From positions 682,001-746,000 of the forward strand of contig NZ_CP084951.1 of the NCBI RefSeq assembly GCF_022788655.1: a stretch of 64,000 bases of DNA, read 5' to 3'. Of the stretch, positions 9,825-19,294 are shown piece after piece (the first letter of the stretch is position 1; every line of letters starts with the position of its first letter). A program made the position numbers and the translations under genes. Source of the stretch: Sulfitobacter indolifex. GTDB lineage: Bacteria; Pseudomonadota; Alphaproteobacteria; Rhodobacterales; Rhodobacteraceae. The notes beneath the pieces are model-generated. The model was given only the letters and a program-made list of their open reading frames with translations. It was not told the DNA's origin and did not search any database.

Positions 9825-11813
9825 TCACGCCGCCGCCGCTATCGGCGGTGCAGGGCGGTGAGAGTCCGGTGCTTGTGGGAGTTCGACAATAAAGGTTGAG
9901 CCCCGACCTTTAACAGGGTCGGATATAAGGGTGATTTTGCCCTTCTGGTGGCTCGCCAATTTACTTACAATGGCAAGGCCAAGACCACTTCCCTCAACCT
10001 CATCACGCGGTCTCAGTGTCTGGAATAATTCAAATATTTTGTTTTGATGTTGCAGTTCTATTCCAGGGCCGTCATCGCGGACCATCAGGATCAAACGATC
10101 CTCAACAACGTCAGCGCTGACATGGATTTCACCTTGGGTACGGTCATGATGCTTGATTGCGTTAGAGATGAGGTTGCCCAAAATTTGCTGCAGCGGGCTG
10201 AGTTGCACGTCAATTAATTGATCCGTGCCAGTGAAGCTAATATCGAACCGATCCTCAGTATCGATATAGCGTGCCTGCTCTGCCACCAAGCGGGCAAAAT
10301 TGACTGGCTCTGGAATAGGCTGATCTTGCCCGGCGCGTGCATAGTCCAGTAGATCGTTCAGTAAGCGGTTGAGGCGATCAATTCGCTGCTGGGACATCAG
10401 TAGATACTCACGGCTTTCGTTGCTTAGAACGTTTTCCTCATCCTCGAGCACCCAAAGGCTTAGTTCGTGTACAGCACGTAGGGGAGAGCGAAGATCATGT
10501 GCGGCCACATAGGCAAACTTCTCTAGCTCAATATTCGAGCGACGAAGTTCTTCTGCATTTTGGCGGAAAATAACCAAAGCACGCGCCATTTCTCCCAATT
10601 CATCGCGGCCTCGGATGGTAATTGGATGATCTAGGTCGCCTCCTGCAATGGCCGCTACGGAATTGGTTAACTTTCTGATACGACGGTTGAATTGCCGCTC
10701 GATAACCAGCCCGTTTGTAAGAGCAATGGCGAAAAGCGCAATCGTAACTGTTGCGCCCACAATCCAAATGACCCGGTGAATAGCATTGCTAAGTTCCTCT
10801 GTCGCGCGATCAACCAGTTGTAATGCATTCTGCGTCAGGTCGGAGGACATGTCTGACAGTTCAATGATCATGGGCAAATGCTCAGCCTGCAGTGCCTTGA
10901 GGCCATTCTGAAACCGCAGGCGCGCATCGGTATGGACAAAAAAGCCAATTTCGGAGTCAAGCAGAACATCACGCAACGCGGTGATCTGACGTGCCAAGGA
11001 CTGCTGCTTTTCTGTATCGGCAATACGCGGAAGACGGGCTATGATATCTTGTAGGTGCTCCTTTACCTGAAGCTTCGCTCGTTCAAGCTGAAGCGGTTTG
11101 TCTTGCAGCCTTTGCGCGACAACAATGTTAATTAGCGTATCTAGGCTTAGGCGTGCATCATTAAGATTGACGGCATTTAGCAGAAGGTCCTGGAAGTTTG
11201 CGTTAAGCGCTCGAGTGGAGTCGTCGTCCGAAGGAGGAAACCCATCTGGGTTGCGTAGTAGGGCTTCGGACCTTTCCGAAAGCTGAAAAGCGAGGTCATC
11301 AATAATTAGATGGCTTTGATCCTGGACCTGCTCAATACTATCGAGCGCCTCTATAATTTGAGCATCTGAACGCCGCATCTCACGACGGTTTTGAATCGTC
11401 GCAGCCGACGCGCGCCGCGCCACCTGCAACCGCTCCTCAAGCTGGGTCAAAAGTGGCTGGTCTATTCCCAATTCTTTGAGGGTATCCAGCAAGCTGATAA
11501 CGCTACCGATCTTTGCGGAAATGTCCTCTTCAAGGGCTTCAAGGGAAACCGCAAACCCAGTCTGGTTTAACTGTTCAATCAGTAAGAATACGTCATTCAC
11601 TGAGCGCTCAATTCGTTGTGAAAGAGCCATCATTGGTAGCGCGGATAGACTTAAATGGGCATGACTGCTCAATGCAGAGCGCATTTGTATCGTAGCGGCT
11701 GACCCTGCCACGCAAATGATTGCAGCGACCAGGAAAAGCACCGCCCTAAGGCGGGTGCTAATGCGGCTGCCAAAAAGCTGCAGCAGTTGTCTGAGAGGGA
11801 GCATCGTAACCAT
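9825..11813 (-). CDS. membrane sensor histidine kinase with helical periplasmic domain and HAMP
   Basis: About 662 residues from the ATG at 11813 (11804 and 11858 are possible alternatives). Order: membrane segment near residues 23-45 (AVLFLVAAIICVAG), a ~300-residue periplasmic region rich in predicted helix, a second membrane segment (VIWIVGATVTIALFAIALT), a HAMP linker (RIRKLTNSVAAIAGGDLDHPI), a HisKA domain with the phospho-histidine in AAHDLRSPLR (about residue 439), and an ATPase domain with N box (LISNAIKHHD), DDGPGI and EGSGLGLAIV. No PAS or receiver domain. It is divergent from the solute-binding protein gene, with ~115 bases between starts. The long helical input resembles TorS-type sensors that read a periplasmic binding protein; that comparison is inference. 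Confidence 0.92.
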   Translation of the reverse strand: MVTMLPLRQLLQLFGSRISTRLRAVLFLVAAIICVAGSAATIQMRSALSSHAHLSLSALPMMALSQRIERSVNDVFLLIEQLNQTGFAVSLEALEEDISAKIGSVISLLDTLKELGIDQPLLTQLEERLQVARRASAATIQNRREMRRSDAQIIEALDSIEQVQDQSHLIIDDLAFQLSERSEALLRNPDGFPPSDDDSTRALNANFQDLLLNAVNLNDARLSLDTLINIVVAQRLQDKPLQLERAKLQVKEHLQDIIARLPRIADTEKQQSLARQITALRDVLLDSEIGFFVHTDARLRFQNGLKALQAEHLPMIIELSDMSSDLTQNALQLVDRATEELSNAIHRVIWIVGATVTIALFAIALTNGLVIERQFNRRIRKLTNSVAAIAGGDLDHPITIRGRDELGEMARALVIFRQNAEELRRSNIELEKFAYVAAHDLRSPLRAVHELSLWVLEDEENVLSNESREYLLMSQQRIDRLNRLLNDLLDYARAGQDQPIPEPVNFARLVAEQARYIDTEDRFDISFTGTDQLIDVQLSPLQQILGNLISNAIKHHDRTQGEIHVSADVVEDRLILMVRDDGPGIELQHQNKIFELFQTLRPRDEVEGSGLGLAIVSKLASHQKGKITLISDPVKGRGSTFIVELPQAPDSHRPAPPIAAAA

Positions 11814-11927
11814 GCAGGATGAATAGCCGGAACCAATTAACGCAATGTTAAGCGCCACCGACCTAAAACTGATTCATCGTCAGCGGACCATCCCGGCTGT
11901 CGGTATGAAAATCTGGAGGTTTATGAC

Positions 11928-13379
11928 GTGTTGAGAGGGAAGAAACTTACGCGACGACGGCTTTCCCTCGGCCTTGGGGCAAGTCTTACAGCGCTGGCAG
12001 CCGGCCCGGTATTCGGGTCGGAGGCAATTGACATAGTGGTCGCGGAAGATGCGCGTAAACTAGGCGACAACGGTCGCCCACTCTCTGTTTTGTTACCAGA
12101 AGGGTCTCGAGCCAATCTCGACCCGGTCGCTGCAGCTTTTACAAAGAAGACCGGTATTCAGATAAATTTAGAAGAGGTCCATGTCGATCAAATCAATGCT
12201 GAACTGATGTTAAATAGCGTGTTGGGTCAGGCGAAATATGACATTGCCTTACCGGCAACTTTCGGCGTAGCCGACCTTGTTGCAGCAGGCGCGATCCATG
12301 CTTTAGATGACTATATTGGGCGTTATGAACCTAACGGTTTTAGGAACGCGATGCTCTATCAGGAGGGCGATAAGTTCGACGGTCAGACGTACGGCTTCCA
12401 GACGGATGGTGACGCTTATTTGATGTTTTACCACCGCGAAATGCTGAATGATTTGGATGCGCAAAAACGCTATGCAGATCGCTTCGGCTATATTCTTTCC
12501 ACTCCAGAAACTTGGGAGGAATTAGATCGGCAAATTCGTTTTTTCGATTCGCCGGCGGAAGGCCGATATGGGGGGTTATTATTTCGCACGCCGGGTTATC
12601 TGGCCTGGGAATGGTGGGTTAGATTTCATGCCAACGGTTATTGGCCTTTGGCCTCTGATATGACGCCGCAAATCGCTGGGGAGGCGGGTATCGCGGCATT
12701 GGAGGAATTGATCGCGATTACAGACTGCCTCGTTCCAGAAGCATCCAGCCTTGGGCTATTCGGAAATTGGGCGCGGTATGCAAAGGGCGATGTGTATTGC
12801 AACATTGGCTGGGGCGGGACGCAGAAGTATCTGAATTCTTTGCAATCACCGATGCGGGGGCGAATGGTACATGGGCCCACGCCGGGCGGAAAGGTTGGGC
12901 ATGAATTGCTGTCAGCCCCATATTTCAATTGGGGGTGGAGCTTTGTCATCAGCACCGCCTCGACGCAGAAAGAGCTCGGATATCTCTTTGCGCTCTTTGC
13001 GGCCACTCCCGCAATGTCAACGCTTGCTGTTCGGCAACCCGGCGGGTTCTTTGACCCATACCGCGATGAACACTACAGCGATCCGGGTGTACAAAAGGCC
13101 TATTCCGAGCCCTTCTTAAAAGTGCATCGCGAGGCACTCGAAGGGGCGATACCCGATCTGTATCTCAAAGGGCAATCGGAGTACTTTCAAACTTTAGCCA
13201 GAGGGCTGGACAGAGCCCTCCAAGGGGACGTAACGCCGAAAGTGGCCTTAACCCGAGTCGCTCAAAAATGGCAACTTATTACAAGTCGCGCCGGGCGTGC
13301 GGAACAGATACAGCGATGGGCGCAGCTTCGGGCCAAATATCCGCCAGAAGCTCGCCGTTTACTGCGAGATATCGCGTGA
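11928..13379 (+). CDS. extracellular solute-binding protein (family 1, sugar-type), probable Tat substrate
   Basis: 483 residues from a GTG at 11928 with GGAGG 8 bases upstream. The N-terminus KKLTRRRLSLGLGASLTALAAGPVFGSEA has twin arginines and an Ala-rich stretch, a plausible Tat signal. The mature part is a family-1 binding protein: 'LDPVAAAFTKKTGIQINLEEV', 'YDIALPATFGVADLVAAGAIHALDDYI', and repeated aromatic residues that would line a carbohydrate-type pocket. No permease or ATPase gene is nearby; instead it lies between two histidine kinase genes. A signalling role, presenting a ligand to the membrane kinase, is the simplest reading, though transport with distant ABC subunits is possible. 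Confidence 0.87.
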   Translation: MLRGKKLTRRRLSLGLGASLTALAAGPVFGSEAIDIVVAEDARKLGDNGRPLSVLLPEGSRANLDPVAAAFTKKTGIQINLEEVHVDQINAELMLNSVLGQAKYDIALPATFGVADLVAAGAIHALDDYIGRYEPNGFRNAMLYQEGDKFDGQTYGFQTDGDAYLMFYHREMLNDLDAQKRYADRFGYILSTPETWEELDRQIRFFDSPAEGRYGGLLFRTPGYLAWEWWVRFHANGYWPLASDMTPQIAGEAGIAALEELIAITDCLVPEASSLGLFGNWARYAKGDVYCNIGWGGTQKYLNSLQSPMRGRMVHGPTPGGKVGHELLSAPYFNWGWSFVISTASTQKELGYLFALFAATPAMSTLAVRQPGGFFDPYRDEHYSDPGVQKAYSEPFLKVHREALEGAIPDLYLKGQSEYFQTLARGLDRALQGDVTPKVALTRVAQKWQLITSRAGRAEQIQRWAQLRAKYPPEARRLLRDIA

Positions 13380-13452
13380 TTACAGGGCTGCGCATATAAT
13401 TAGTGCTCAATCTATTTAATATAATTAATGGAGCCATCTTGGCTATTAGCAC

Positions 13453-14199
13453 ATGACACCACCGCTGTTGAACCTCACCCCCGACACTGATCCGCTTTCG
13501 GCCGCGCCGCCGGAAAACGCTGCCGTGGATACGCAAGAGTTTATCTATCTTTTAAGCCATGATCTACGAAGCTCCATCCGGGCATTACTAGAACTTCCTG
13601 AGTGGATCGCTGAAGACCTCGAAGAATCTGGGCTAGAAGTGAGTGCATCAGTACTTGATTCGATTTCCTTGATGAAACGGCATACGCGACGCTTGGACAG
13701 GATGCTGATCGACTTGCTGGAGTATTCTCGTGCGGGTGAAGGTCGAAATGTTCAAAAGGTCAATTTGCGTGATGCCTGTGATGTTGCCCTAGAAGAGTTG
13801 CGGCTGCCAAGAGAATTTCGATTCAACCAACAGTTCAATTGCCATTCATTTCCGATCTGCGAACAGGATCTGCATGCGCTCTTTACGGCATTGATTGGCA
13901 ACGCAGTAAAGCATCATGATCAGCTTGCGGGAATTGTTGAGGTAATGGGTCGGATGGAGGGAACGGCTCTGGTACTGACGATTTCGGACGACGGTCCAGG
14001 TATCCAGCCGGAGTTTCATGAGCGGGTTTTCAGGCCCATGACCACGCTGCGTGCGCGGGACGACGTTGAAGGGTCTGGCCTTGGGCTGGCCATCGTACGA
14101 AAAATCGCCAGGTGTTATGAAGGATCTGCAAGAATTCTTTTCGGACAGAAAGGGCGCGGAACGACGGTTGAAGTGAGATTGCAGACGGTCACGATGTAG
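13453..14199 (+). CDS. soluble histidine kinase without input domain
   Basis: 248 residues, no membrane segment or PAS/GAF domain. After a ~28-residue Pro-rich leader come a HisKA domain (His36 in LLSHDLRSSIR), a helical dimerisation region ending LIDLLEYSRAG, an N box (LIGNAVKHHD), DDGPGI and TLRARDDVEGSGLGLAIV. The last block is nearly the same as in the kinase at 9825-11813 (TLRPRDEVEGSGLGLAIV), so the two kinases are related. The ATG at 13453 has no clear ribosome binding site and is preceded by an AT-rich stretch of ~70 bases. It likely phosphorylates, or competes for, the stand-alone response regulator of this cluster. Confidence 0.88.
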   Translation: MTPPLLNLTPDTDPLSAAPPENAAVDTQEFIYLLSHDLRSSIRALLELPEWIAEDLEESGLEVSASVLDSISLMKRHTRRLDRMLIDLLEYSRAGEGRNVQKVNLRDACDVALEELRLPREFRFNQQFNCHSFPICEQDLHALFTALIGNAVKHHDQLAGIVEVMGRMEGTALVLTISDDGPGIQPEFHERVFRPMTTLRARDDVEGSGLGLAIVRKIARCYEGSARILFGQKGRGTTVEVRLQTVTM

Positions 14200-14370
14200 G
14201 AAGGTAAAAAGGGCCGGATCAGGTTTACCAATCCCGTTCGGACGGGGAAAGAGGTGGCTCGAAACAAGCAAATCCGGTGAAGCCGTAGGAGGTGAAGCAT
14301 CACAACCCGTTTAGATTGCCAGGCCAGAGAGATTCCGTGCTTGGCGCAGCCAAGTCTGGAGGCTAATCGA

Positions 14371-15225
14371 ATGGCTATGCAACTGCTCCTTCTTTCCGCC
14401 CTCACCATGTGCGCTTTTGCGGCCAATTCCATTCTGACACGGATGGCGGTCGACGGTGGGCATATTGATCCCGCTGGCTTTGCCTTGGTTCGGGTCGGCG
14501 CGGGTGCTGTGGTATTGGCGGTGATGGTGGCGTTGAGGGGAGGGCGATTACCACTTTTACGACGTAACAGGATTGGCGGGGCGTTGAGCCTTGCTGTCTA
14601 CATGATTGGTTTTAGCCTCGCTTACATGACGTTGGATGCCGGTCTTGGCGCGCTTATTCTTTTCGGCGTGGTGCAGATAACCATGTTCACCCACGCAGCG
14701 CTTACCGGCACGGCACCTACAGCAAGGCAGGTAATCGGTGCGGCAGCAGCCTTCGCGGGCTTGGTGCTTGTACTTTGGCCTGATGGGCAGAGTTCTACAG
14801 ATGTCGCGGGTGCTGGGCTTATGGTTCTCGCCGGGATCGGCTGGGCCGCCTACACGATCGTCGGGCGCACATCCGGTGATCCTTTGGCCGCAACTTCAGC
14901 AAACTTTTTGCTTTGCTTGCCTTTCATGCTGATCCTGCCAGCATTTTCGGGCGGGTATTTTAGCGTATCAGGTCTTCTGCTCGGTGCGCTGTGCGGTGGG
15001 ATAACTTCGGGCCTTGGCTACGCGTTGTGGTATGCAGTGCTGGCCCGGATCGACGGAGGGACGGCAGCCGTGGCGCAACTCAGTGTGCCGATCATTGCGA
15101 TTTTTGCTGGCGCGCTGATTCTCGGGGAACCGCTGAGTTTTACCCTACTCATCGCCACGGTTCTGGTGCTGGGCGGGATCGCCTGGGCGATCAGCGCAAG
15201 ATCGGCTCCAACGGATCATAGGTAA
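14371..15225 (+). CDS. EamA/DMT-family membrane transporter
   Basis: 284 residues from the ATG at 14371, which has GGAGG 8 bases before it; a TTG 30 bases upstream is open but less likely. About ten hydrophobic segments, two EamA repeats, with the signature 'LGYALWYAVLARIDGGTAAVAQLSVPIIAIFAGALILGEPLS' near the C-terminus. Family members export amino acids, metabolites or drugs; the substrate is unknown. Its last 35 bases overlap the 3' end of the oppositely transcribed Nudix gene. Confidence 0.88.
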   Translation: MAMQLLLLSALTMCAFAANSILTRMAVDGGHIDPAGFALVRVGAGAVVLAVMVALRGGRLPLLRRNRIGGALSLAVYMIGFSLAYMTLDAGLGALILFGVVQITMFTHAALTGTAPTARQVIGAAAAFAGLVLVLWPDGQSSTDVAGAGLMVLAGIGWAAYTIVGRTSGDPLAATSANFLLCLPFMLILPAFSGGYFSVSGLLLGALCGGITSGLGYALWYAVLARIDGGTAAVAQLSVPIIAIFAGALILGEPLSFTLLIATVLVLGGIAWAISARSAPTDHR

Positions 15226-15655
15226 TCGCCGCATCTGCGATGCCGAAAGCGACCGCGCCAAGGCTGTCTGGCTTATGGGGCACCTGCGCAAGTTCGGATT
15301 TGGTTACCCATTGGTGCCGGGTGACGATGGCCTCGCGGTCTTGCCAATTGGGCGCAATTTCAGCCGAACCCAAGAGAAGGCAACGAAAGTAGATATCTAC
15401 TTGATGGAAATCGCCGCCCGGGTCGTGGAATTCATTCACCAGACAAGGCTGGCCTACCGAAATATGCAGACCGGTCTCCTCGAAAACTTCACGACGCAGA
15501 TTCTCAGGTAACGACGCTCCGGCCTCTACCCCGCCACCTGGGGCGCACATCAGACCGAGCCTGTTGTCGGAATAGGCGTTTACCAGCAGCAACCGGCTTT
15601 CATGGAGCAAGACCGCACGGGCGGCCAATCGGGGGCAGGGGCGGGGCATCGGCAT
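15191..15655 (-). CDS. Nudix hydrolase with an altered Nudix box
   Basis: 154 residues. The Nudix motif reads GVEAGASLPENLRREVFEET plus GL: the metal-binding REVFEETG is intact, but the glutamate of the leading G-x5-E is replaced by alanine (GVEAGA instead of G-x-x-x-x-GE). Such enzymes cleave nucleoside diphosphates linked to another group; the substrate cannot be predicted. The gene converges with the EamA gene and overlaps it by 35 bases, and is divergent from the secreted hydrolase gene with 63 bases between the starts. Confidence 0.88.
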   Translation of the reverse strand: MPMPRPCPRLAARAVLLHESRLLLVNAYSDNRLGLMCAPGGGVEAGASLPENLRREVFEETGLHISVGQPCLVNEFHDPGGDFHQVDIYFRCLLLGSAEIAPNWQDREAIVTRHQWVTKSELAQVPHKPDSLGAVAFGIADAAITYDPLEPILR

Positions 15656-15718
15656 ACTTTCGTCAGGTAACGCGCCAAGACCATTTCACAGTCCTGGCAA
15701 TCAGTCTATCTGGAGGGC

Positions 15719-16519
15719 ATGATGAAAAGCCTTTCCCTGATTTTCGCCGCGTTTTGGTTGGCGCTGCCGCAGCCTGCCAAGGCGGAAACTGCTGTAGGTC
15801 GCTGTGTTGTATTGCTGCATGGTTTGGCGCGGACCGAAACGTCTTTCGCCGTAATGGAGGCCGCCTTGGCTGCCGAAGGGTACCGTGTGGTACGTCCCGG
15901 CTACCCCTCGACCGAGGCCAATATCGCTGATTTGACGAAGCAAACCCTGCCGCGTGCGATAGCTGCCTGCGGAACCGGACGGATTGATTTCGTGACCCAT
16001 TCCATGGGTGGCATATTGGTGCGCAAATGGGTGGCAGAGGCCGGAGCTGATCGGGTGGGCCGGGTGGTGATGCTGGGGCCGCCCAACCATGGCAGCGAGG
16101 TGGTGGACGAACTGGTCGAAAATCCGGCGTTTGAATGGCTGAACGGCCCCGCGGGGGCCGAGATCGGTACCGGCGATGAAGCCTTGCCAAACCAATTGCC
16201 ACCCGTGCCGTTCGAACTGGGGGTGATCGCTGGCTCGCAGTCGCTAAATCCATATTTTTCAAGTCTACTGCCGGGACCGGATGATGGGAAAGTCTCTGTC
16301 GCGTCAACACGTGTGGCGGGTATGAAAGAGCATATCGTTTTGCCCGTGACCCATACTTTTATGATGAACAACCCGCGTGTGATTGCGCAGACCATGGCCT
16401 TTCTGAAAACCGGCAGCTTTGACCGTTCGATGACCTTTATCGATGGCGTATTGAATGCGATTGGCTGCCCCGAAGGGGGGTGCCTGCCGGGGATGGGAGG
16501 GACCGATGCCAAACCTTAA
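15719..16519 (+). CDS. secreted lipase/esterase-like alpha/beta hydrolase
   Basis: 266 residues. The start [25 protein letters not shown] is a Sec signal peptide with a likely cut after AKA, so the enzyme acts in the periplasm or outside. '[11 protein letters not shown]' is the oxyanion loop, '[13 protein letters not shown]' the nucleophile elbow (Ser in THSMG), and '[11 protein letters not shown]' likely holds the catalytic histidine. It resembles PGAP1/class-2 lipase-like bacterial esterases. An ATG 3 bases further in is equally possible as the start; GGAGG lies just upstream. The end overlaps the PhnM-like gene by 14 bases. Confidence 0.85.
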   Translation: MMKSLSLIFAAFWLALPQPAKAETAVGRCVVLLHGLARTETSFAVMEAALAAEGYRVVRPGYPSTEANIADLTKQTLPRAIAACGTGRIDFVTHSMGGILVRKWVAEAGADRVGRVVMLGPPNHGSEVVDELVENPAFEWLNGPAGAEIGTGDEALPNQLPPVPFELGVIAGSQSLNPYFSSLLPGPDDGKVSVASTRVAGMKEHIVLPVTHTFMMNNPRVIAQTMAFLKTGSFDRSMTFIDGVLNAIGCPEGGCLPGMGGTDAKP

Positions 16520-17648
16520 TTTGATCAACGCAGACGTTCTGCACCCCGAAGGGCTGAGCTGCGCGCCGCTGTCCTTTGCCGATGGGTTGATCCTCGAAGC
16601 CCCGGTGGGGCGGCGCGTCGATCTGACTGGTTTCCAGGTGCTTCCAGGGATCGTTGATCTTCACGGCGATGCGTTCGAGCGGCATCTGGCTCCGCGCCGG
16701 GGGGCGATGAAACAACTCTCCGAGGGGCTGGTCGCGGCGGAAGCCGAGTTGGCCGCCAATGGGATAACGACAGCGATTTTGGCGCAATTCGTCAGTTGGG
16801 AAGGCGGGCTTCGGGGGCTGGCGTTTGCCGATCAGGTCTTTACCGGCATTCGCGATACCGCGCCCGAACTGGTCACCGATGTCCGCCCCCAACTGCGGTT
16901 TGAGACCCATATGCTCGACCTCTATGACTGCCTGCCGCAACGGATCGCGGATTGGGGTGTGGGCTATGTGGTCTTTAACGATCACCTGCCGCATGATCGC
17001 TTGGCGCAGGGCAAAATGCCCAAACGGCTGGTGGGGCAAGCGCTGAAGGCCGGGCGCAGCCCCGAAAGCCATCTAGCGCAGATGCAAGAGATGCACGCGC
17101 GGCGCGATGAGGTGCCAGCGGCGTTGGATCGGCTCTGCGCAGACCTCGCGCAGCGCGGGGTCAAGATGGGTAGCCATGACGACCAGACCGCAGAGGGCCG
17201 CGCCTTATGGCGGGCGCGGGCTGTGACGCTGGCTGAGTTCCCAGAGACGCAGGAGGCCGCCGAGGCCGCGCATGTGTCGGGTGATGCGGTGATCATGGGC
17301 GCGCCGAATGTGGTGCGTGGCGGGTCGCATAACGGCAACCTCTCGGCGCTGGACTTGATCAGCATGGGGCTGTGTCATGCCTTGGCGTCAGACTACCATT
17401 ACCCGTCGCCGCGTCGTGCCGCGTTGATGCTGGCGCAGAGTGGGTTGATGGACCTCGCGAGCGCATGGGCGTTGGTTTCATCGGGGCCGGCGCAGGTGCT
17501 GGGGCTAACGGATCGTGGCACGCTCGCGCCGGGCAAACGCGCTGATCTCGTCGTGCTGGACAAGGCCACGGGCCGTGTTTCCGCTACTTTCGTGGCGGGG
17601 CGGGTGAGCTTTATGTCAGGGGTGATCGCAGAGCGTTTCGCCGCCTGA
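16506..17648 (+). CDS. phnM: PhnM-like alpha-D-ribose 1-methylphosphonate 5-triphosphate diphosphatase
   Basis: 380-residue amidohydrolase-superfamily protein. In the C-P lyase pathway PhnM removes pyrophosphate from ribose-1-methylphosphonate 5-triphosphate. Metal-site motifs are visible: '[16 protein letters not shown]', 'FNDH', 'MGSHDD', '[14 protein letters not shown]' and 'LASDYHYPS', all characteristic of PhnM. The start is the ATG at 16506 ([16 protein letters not shown]), overlapping the secreted hydrolase gene by 14 bases. No other phn gene is in the window, so it is either a satellite copy or acts on another triphosphate. It converges with purK, 2 bases apart. Confidence 0.85.
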   Translation: MPNLNLINADVLHPEGLSCAPLSFADGLILEAPVGRRVDLTGFQVLPGIVDLHGDAFERHLAPRRGAMKQLSEGLVAAEAELAANGITTAILAQFVSWEGGLRGLAFADQVFTGIRDTAPELVTDVRPQLRFETHMLDLYDCLPQRIADWGVGYVVFNDHLPHDRLAQGKMPKRLVGQALKAGRSPESHLAQMQEMHARRDEVPAALDRLCADLAQRGVKMGSHDDQTAEGRALWRARAVTLAEFPETQEAAEAAHVSGDAVIMGAPNVVRGGSHNGNLSALDLISMGLCHALASDYHYPSPRRAALMLAQSGLMDLASAWALVSSGPAQVLGLTDRGTLAPGKRADLVVLDKATGRVSATFVAGRVSFMSGVIAERFAA

Positions 17649-17650
17649 AC

Positions 17651-18721
17651 TCAATCGCGGATGATCTGGTTCACATGGCCCATCTTACGACCCGGCTTCA
17701 CCTCGGCCTTGCCATAGAGATGCAGCGCCGTATCACGGGCGCGGGCAAGCTCTGGCACGCGGGCCATGTCATCGCCGATGAGGTTGGTCATCACCACATC
17801 CGCATGGCGCTGACCATCGCCAAGGGGCCATCCGGCCACGGCGCGGATGTGCTGCTCGAACTGGTCGATGGCACAGCCGTTCTGGGTCCAATGGCCTGAG
17901 TTATGCACCCGTGGTGCGATCTCGTTCACGATCAGCCCCTGCGGCGTGACGAAAAGTTCGACCCCCATGACACCGACATAATCAAGCGCATTTAGCACCC
18001 GACCGGCCAGCAAAACCGCGTCGGTGCGCTGTGCATTGCTGATCTTCGCGGGGACGGTGGTGGTGTGGAGGATGCCGTCGCGGTGGACGTTCTCACCGGG
18101 ATCGAAACAGGCGACTTCGCCCGTTGCACTGCGCGCGGCGATGACAGAGATTTCGGCGCTGAAGTTCACGAACCCTTCGAGCACGGACGGCGCGCCGTTC
18201 ATTTCGGCCCATGCGGCGTCAAGATCGGCATCGTCTTTCAGCCGCGCCTGGCCCTTGCCGTCATAGCCAAAACGGCGGGTCTTGAGGATCGCGGGCGTGC
18301 CGATTTGTGCCACGGCGGCTTTCAGGGTCGCAGCGTCAGTGACATCGGCGAAGGGGGCCACCTTCAAGCCGAGGTCGCCGAGGAAGGTTTTCTCCGTCAG
18401 CCGGTCCTGTGAAATCCGCAGCGCTTCGCGGCCCGGGCGGATGGGGGTGATTGCCTCCACCACGTCGAGCGCCTCGGTGGGGATATTCTCAAACTCGAAG
18501 GTCACGATGTCACAGGCGCGGGCGAAAGCCTCTAACGCTTTGTGGTCGTCATAACCTGCGGTGGTCACAGCATGGGCCACATCGGCGGCGGGCGGGTTGG
18601 CACCCGGCTCAAAGATATGGGTGCGAAAGCCCAAGCGGGCAGCGGCGACGGACAGCATCCGGCCCAGCTGACCGCCGCCCAATATGCCGATGGTGGCGCC
18701 GGTTTGCAGTGCCTCAGTCAT
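17651..18721 (-). CDS. purK: 5-(carboxyamino)imidazole ribonucleotide synthase
   Basis: 356-residue ATP-grasp enzyme that carboxylates AIR to N5-CAIR using ATP and bicarbonate in purine synthesis. Typical motifs: '[21 protein letters not shown]', '[15 protein letters not shown]', '[14 protein letters not shown]', '[15 protein letters not shown]'. It overlaps the end of purE by 8 bases, a normal purEK arrangement that couples the two successive reactions. Confidence 0.97.
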   Translation of the reverse strand: MTEALQTGATIGILGGGQLGRMLSVAAARLGFRTHIFEPGANPPAADVAHAVTTAGYDDHKALEAFARACDIVTFEFENIPTEALDVVEAITPIRPGREALRISQDRLTEKTFLGDLGLKVAPFADVTDAATLKAAVAQIGTPAILKTRRFGYDGKGQARLKDDADLDAAWAEMNGAPSVLEGFVNFSAEISVIAARSATGEVACFDPGENVHRDGILHTTTVPAKISNAQRTDAVLLAGRVLNALDYVGVMGVELFVTPQGLIVNEIAPRVHNSGHWTQNGCAIDQFEQHIRAVAGWPLGDGQRHADVVMTNLIGDDMARVPELARARDTALHLYGKAEVKPGRKMGHVNQIIRD

Positions 18722-19199
18722 GCGGCACCTCAGGGATCGAGGCGCTGAGCGCCTCGCGCCAATTATCCAACCGTTTGGCCAGTTCCGCGTCTTGCAGGGC
18801 CAGAATGCCCGCCGCCATCAAGGCCGCGTTGGCGGCGCCCGCCGCGCCGATAGCCATCGTTGCCACAGGAAAGCCGCGCGGCATCTGTAGGATGGAATAA
18901 AGCGAATCCACACCCGAGAGCGCCTTGGTCTGTACCGGCACGCCGATCACCGGCACGCGGGTTTTTGAGGCCATCATGCCGGGCAGATGCGCCGCACCGC
19001 CAGCGCCTGCGATGATCACTTGCAGGCCGCGATCCACCGCTGTTTTGCCGTACTCCCACAGCCGGTCCGGCGTGCGATGCGCTGATACGATGCGCGCCTC
19101 AAAGGGGATGTTAAGCTCTTCCAGCAGGGTTGCTGCTTCGCGCATGGTGGCCCAGTCGGACTGGGACCCCATGATGATGCCAACCGGGGGCGTGGTCAT
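18714..19199 (-). CDS. purE: 5-(carboxyamino)imidazole ribonucleotide mutase
   Basis: 161 residues, class I PurE, converting N5-CAIR to CAIR. The phosphate/ribose-binding '[12 protein letters not shown]', '[13 protein letters not shown]', '[15 protein letters not shown]' and '[13 protein letters not shown]' are all present. It is the first gene of a purEK operon; the intergenic space to the DUF465 gene upstream (~95 bases) would hold the promoter. Confidence 0.97.
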   Translation of the reverse strand: MTTPPVGIIMGSQSDWATMREAATLLEELNIPFEARIVSAHRTPDRLWEYGKTAVDRGLQVIIAGAGGAAHLPGMMASKTRVPVIGVPVQTKALSGVDSLYSILQMPRGFPVATMAIGAAGAANAALMAAGILALQDAELAKRLDNWREALSASIPEVPHD

Positions 19200-19294
19200 T
19201 GCGCAGGGCCTTCTCGTGGTGGATCAGAGCGCGCACTATACCCATCCCGGCCCATGTGGCAACGTCGATTGCCACGGGCCGCAGGGATAATGGG

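Noticed and set aside
16506..17648. Part of a C-P lyase operon
   Set aside because: No other phn gene is present within the window on either side; only the single PhnM-like gene can be supported.
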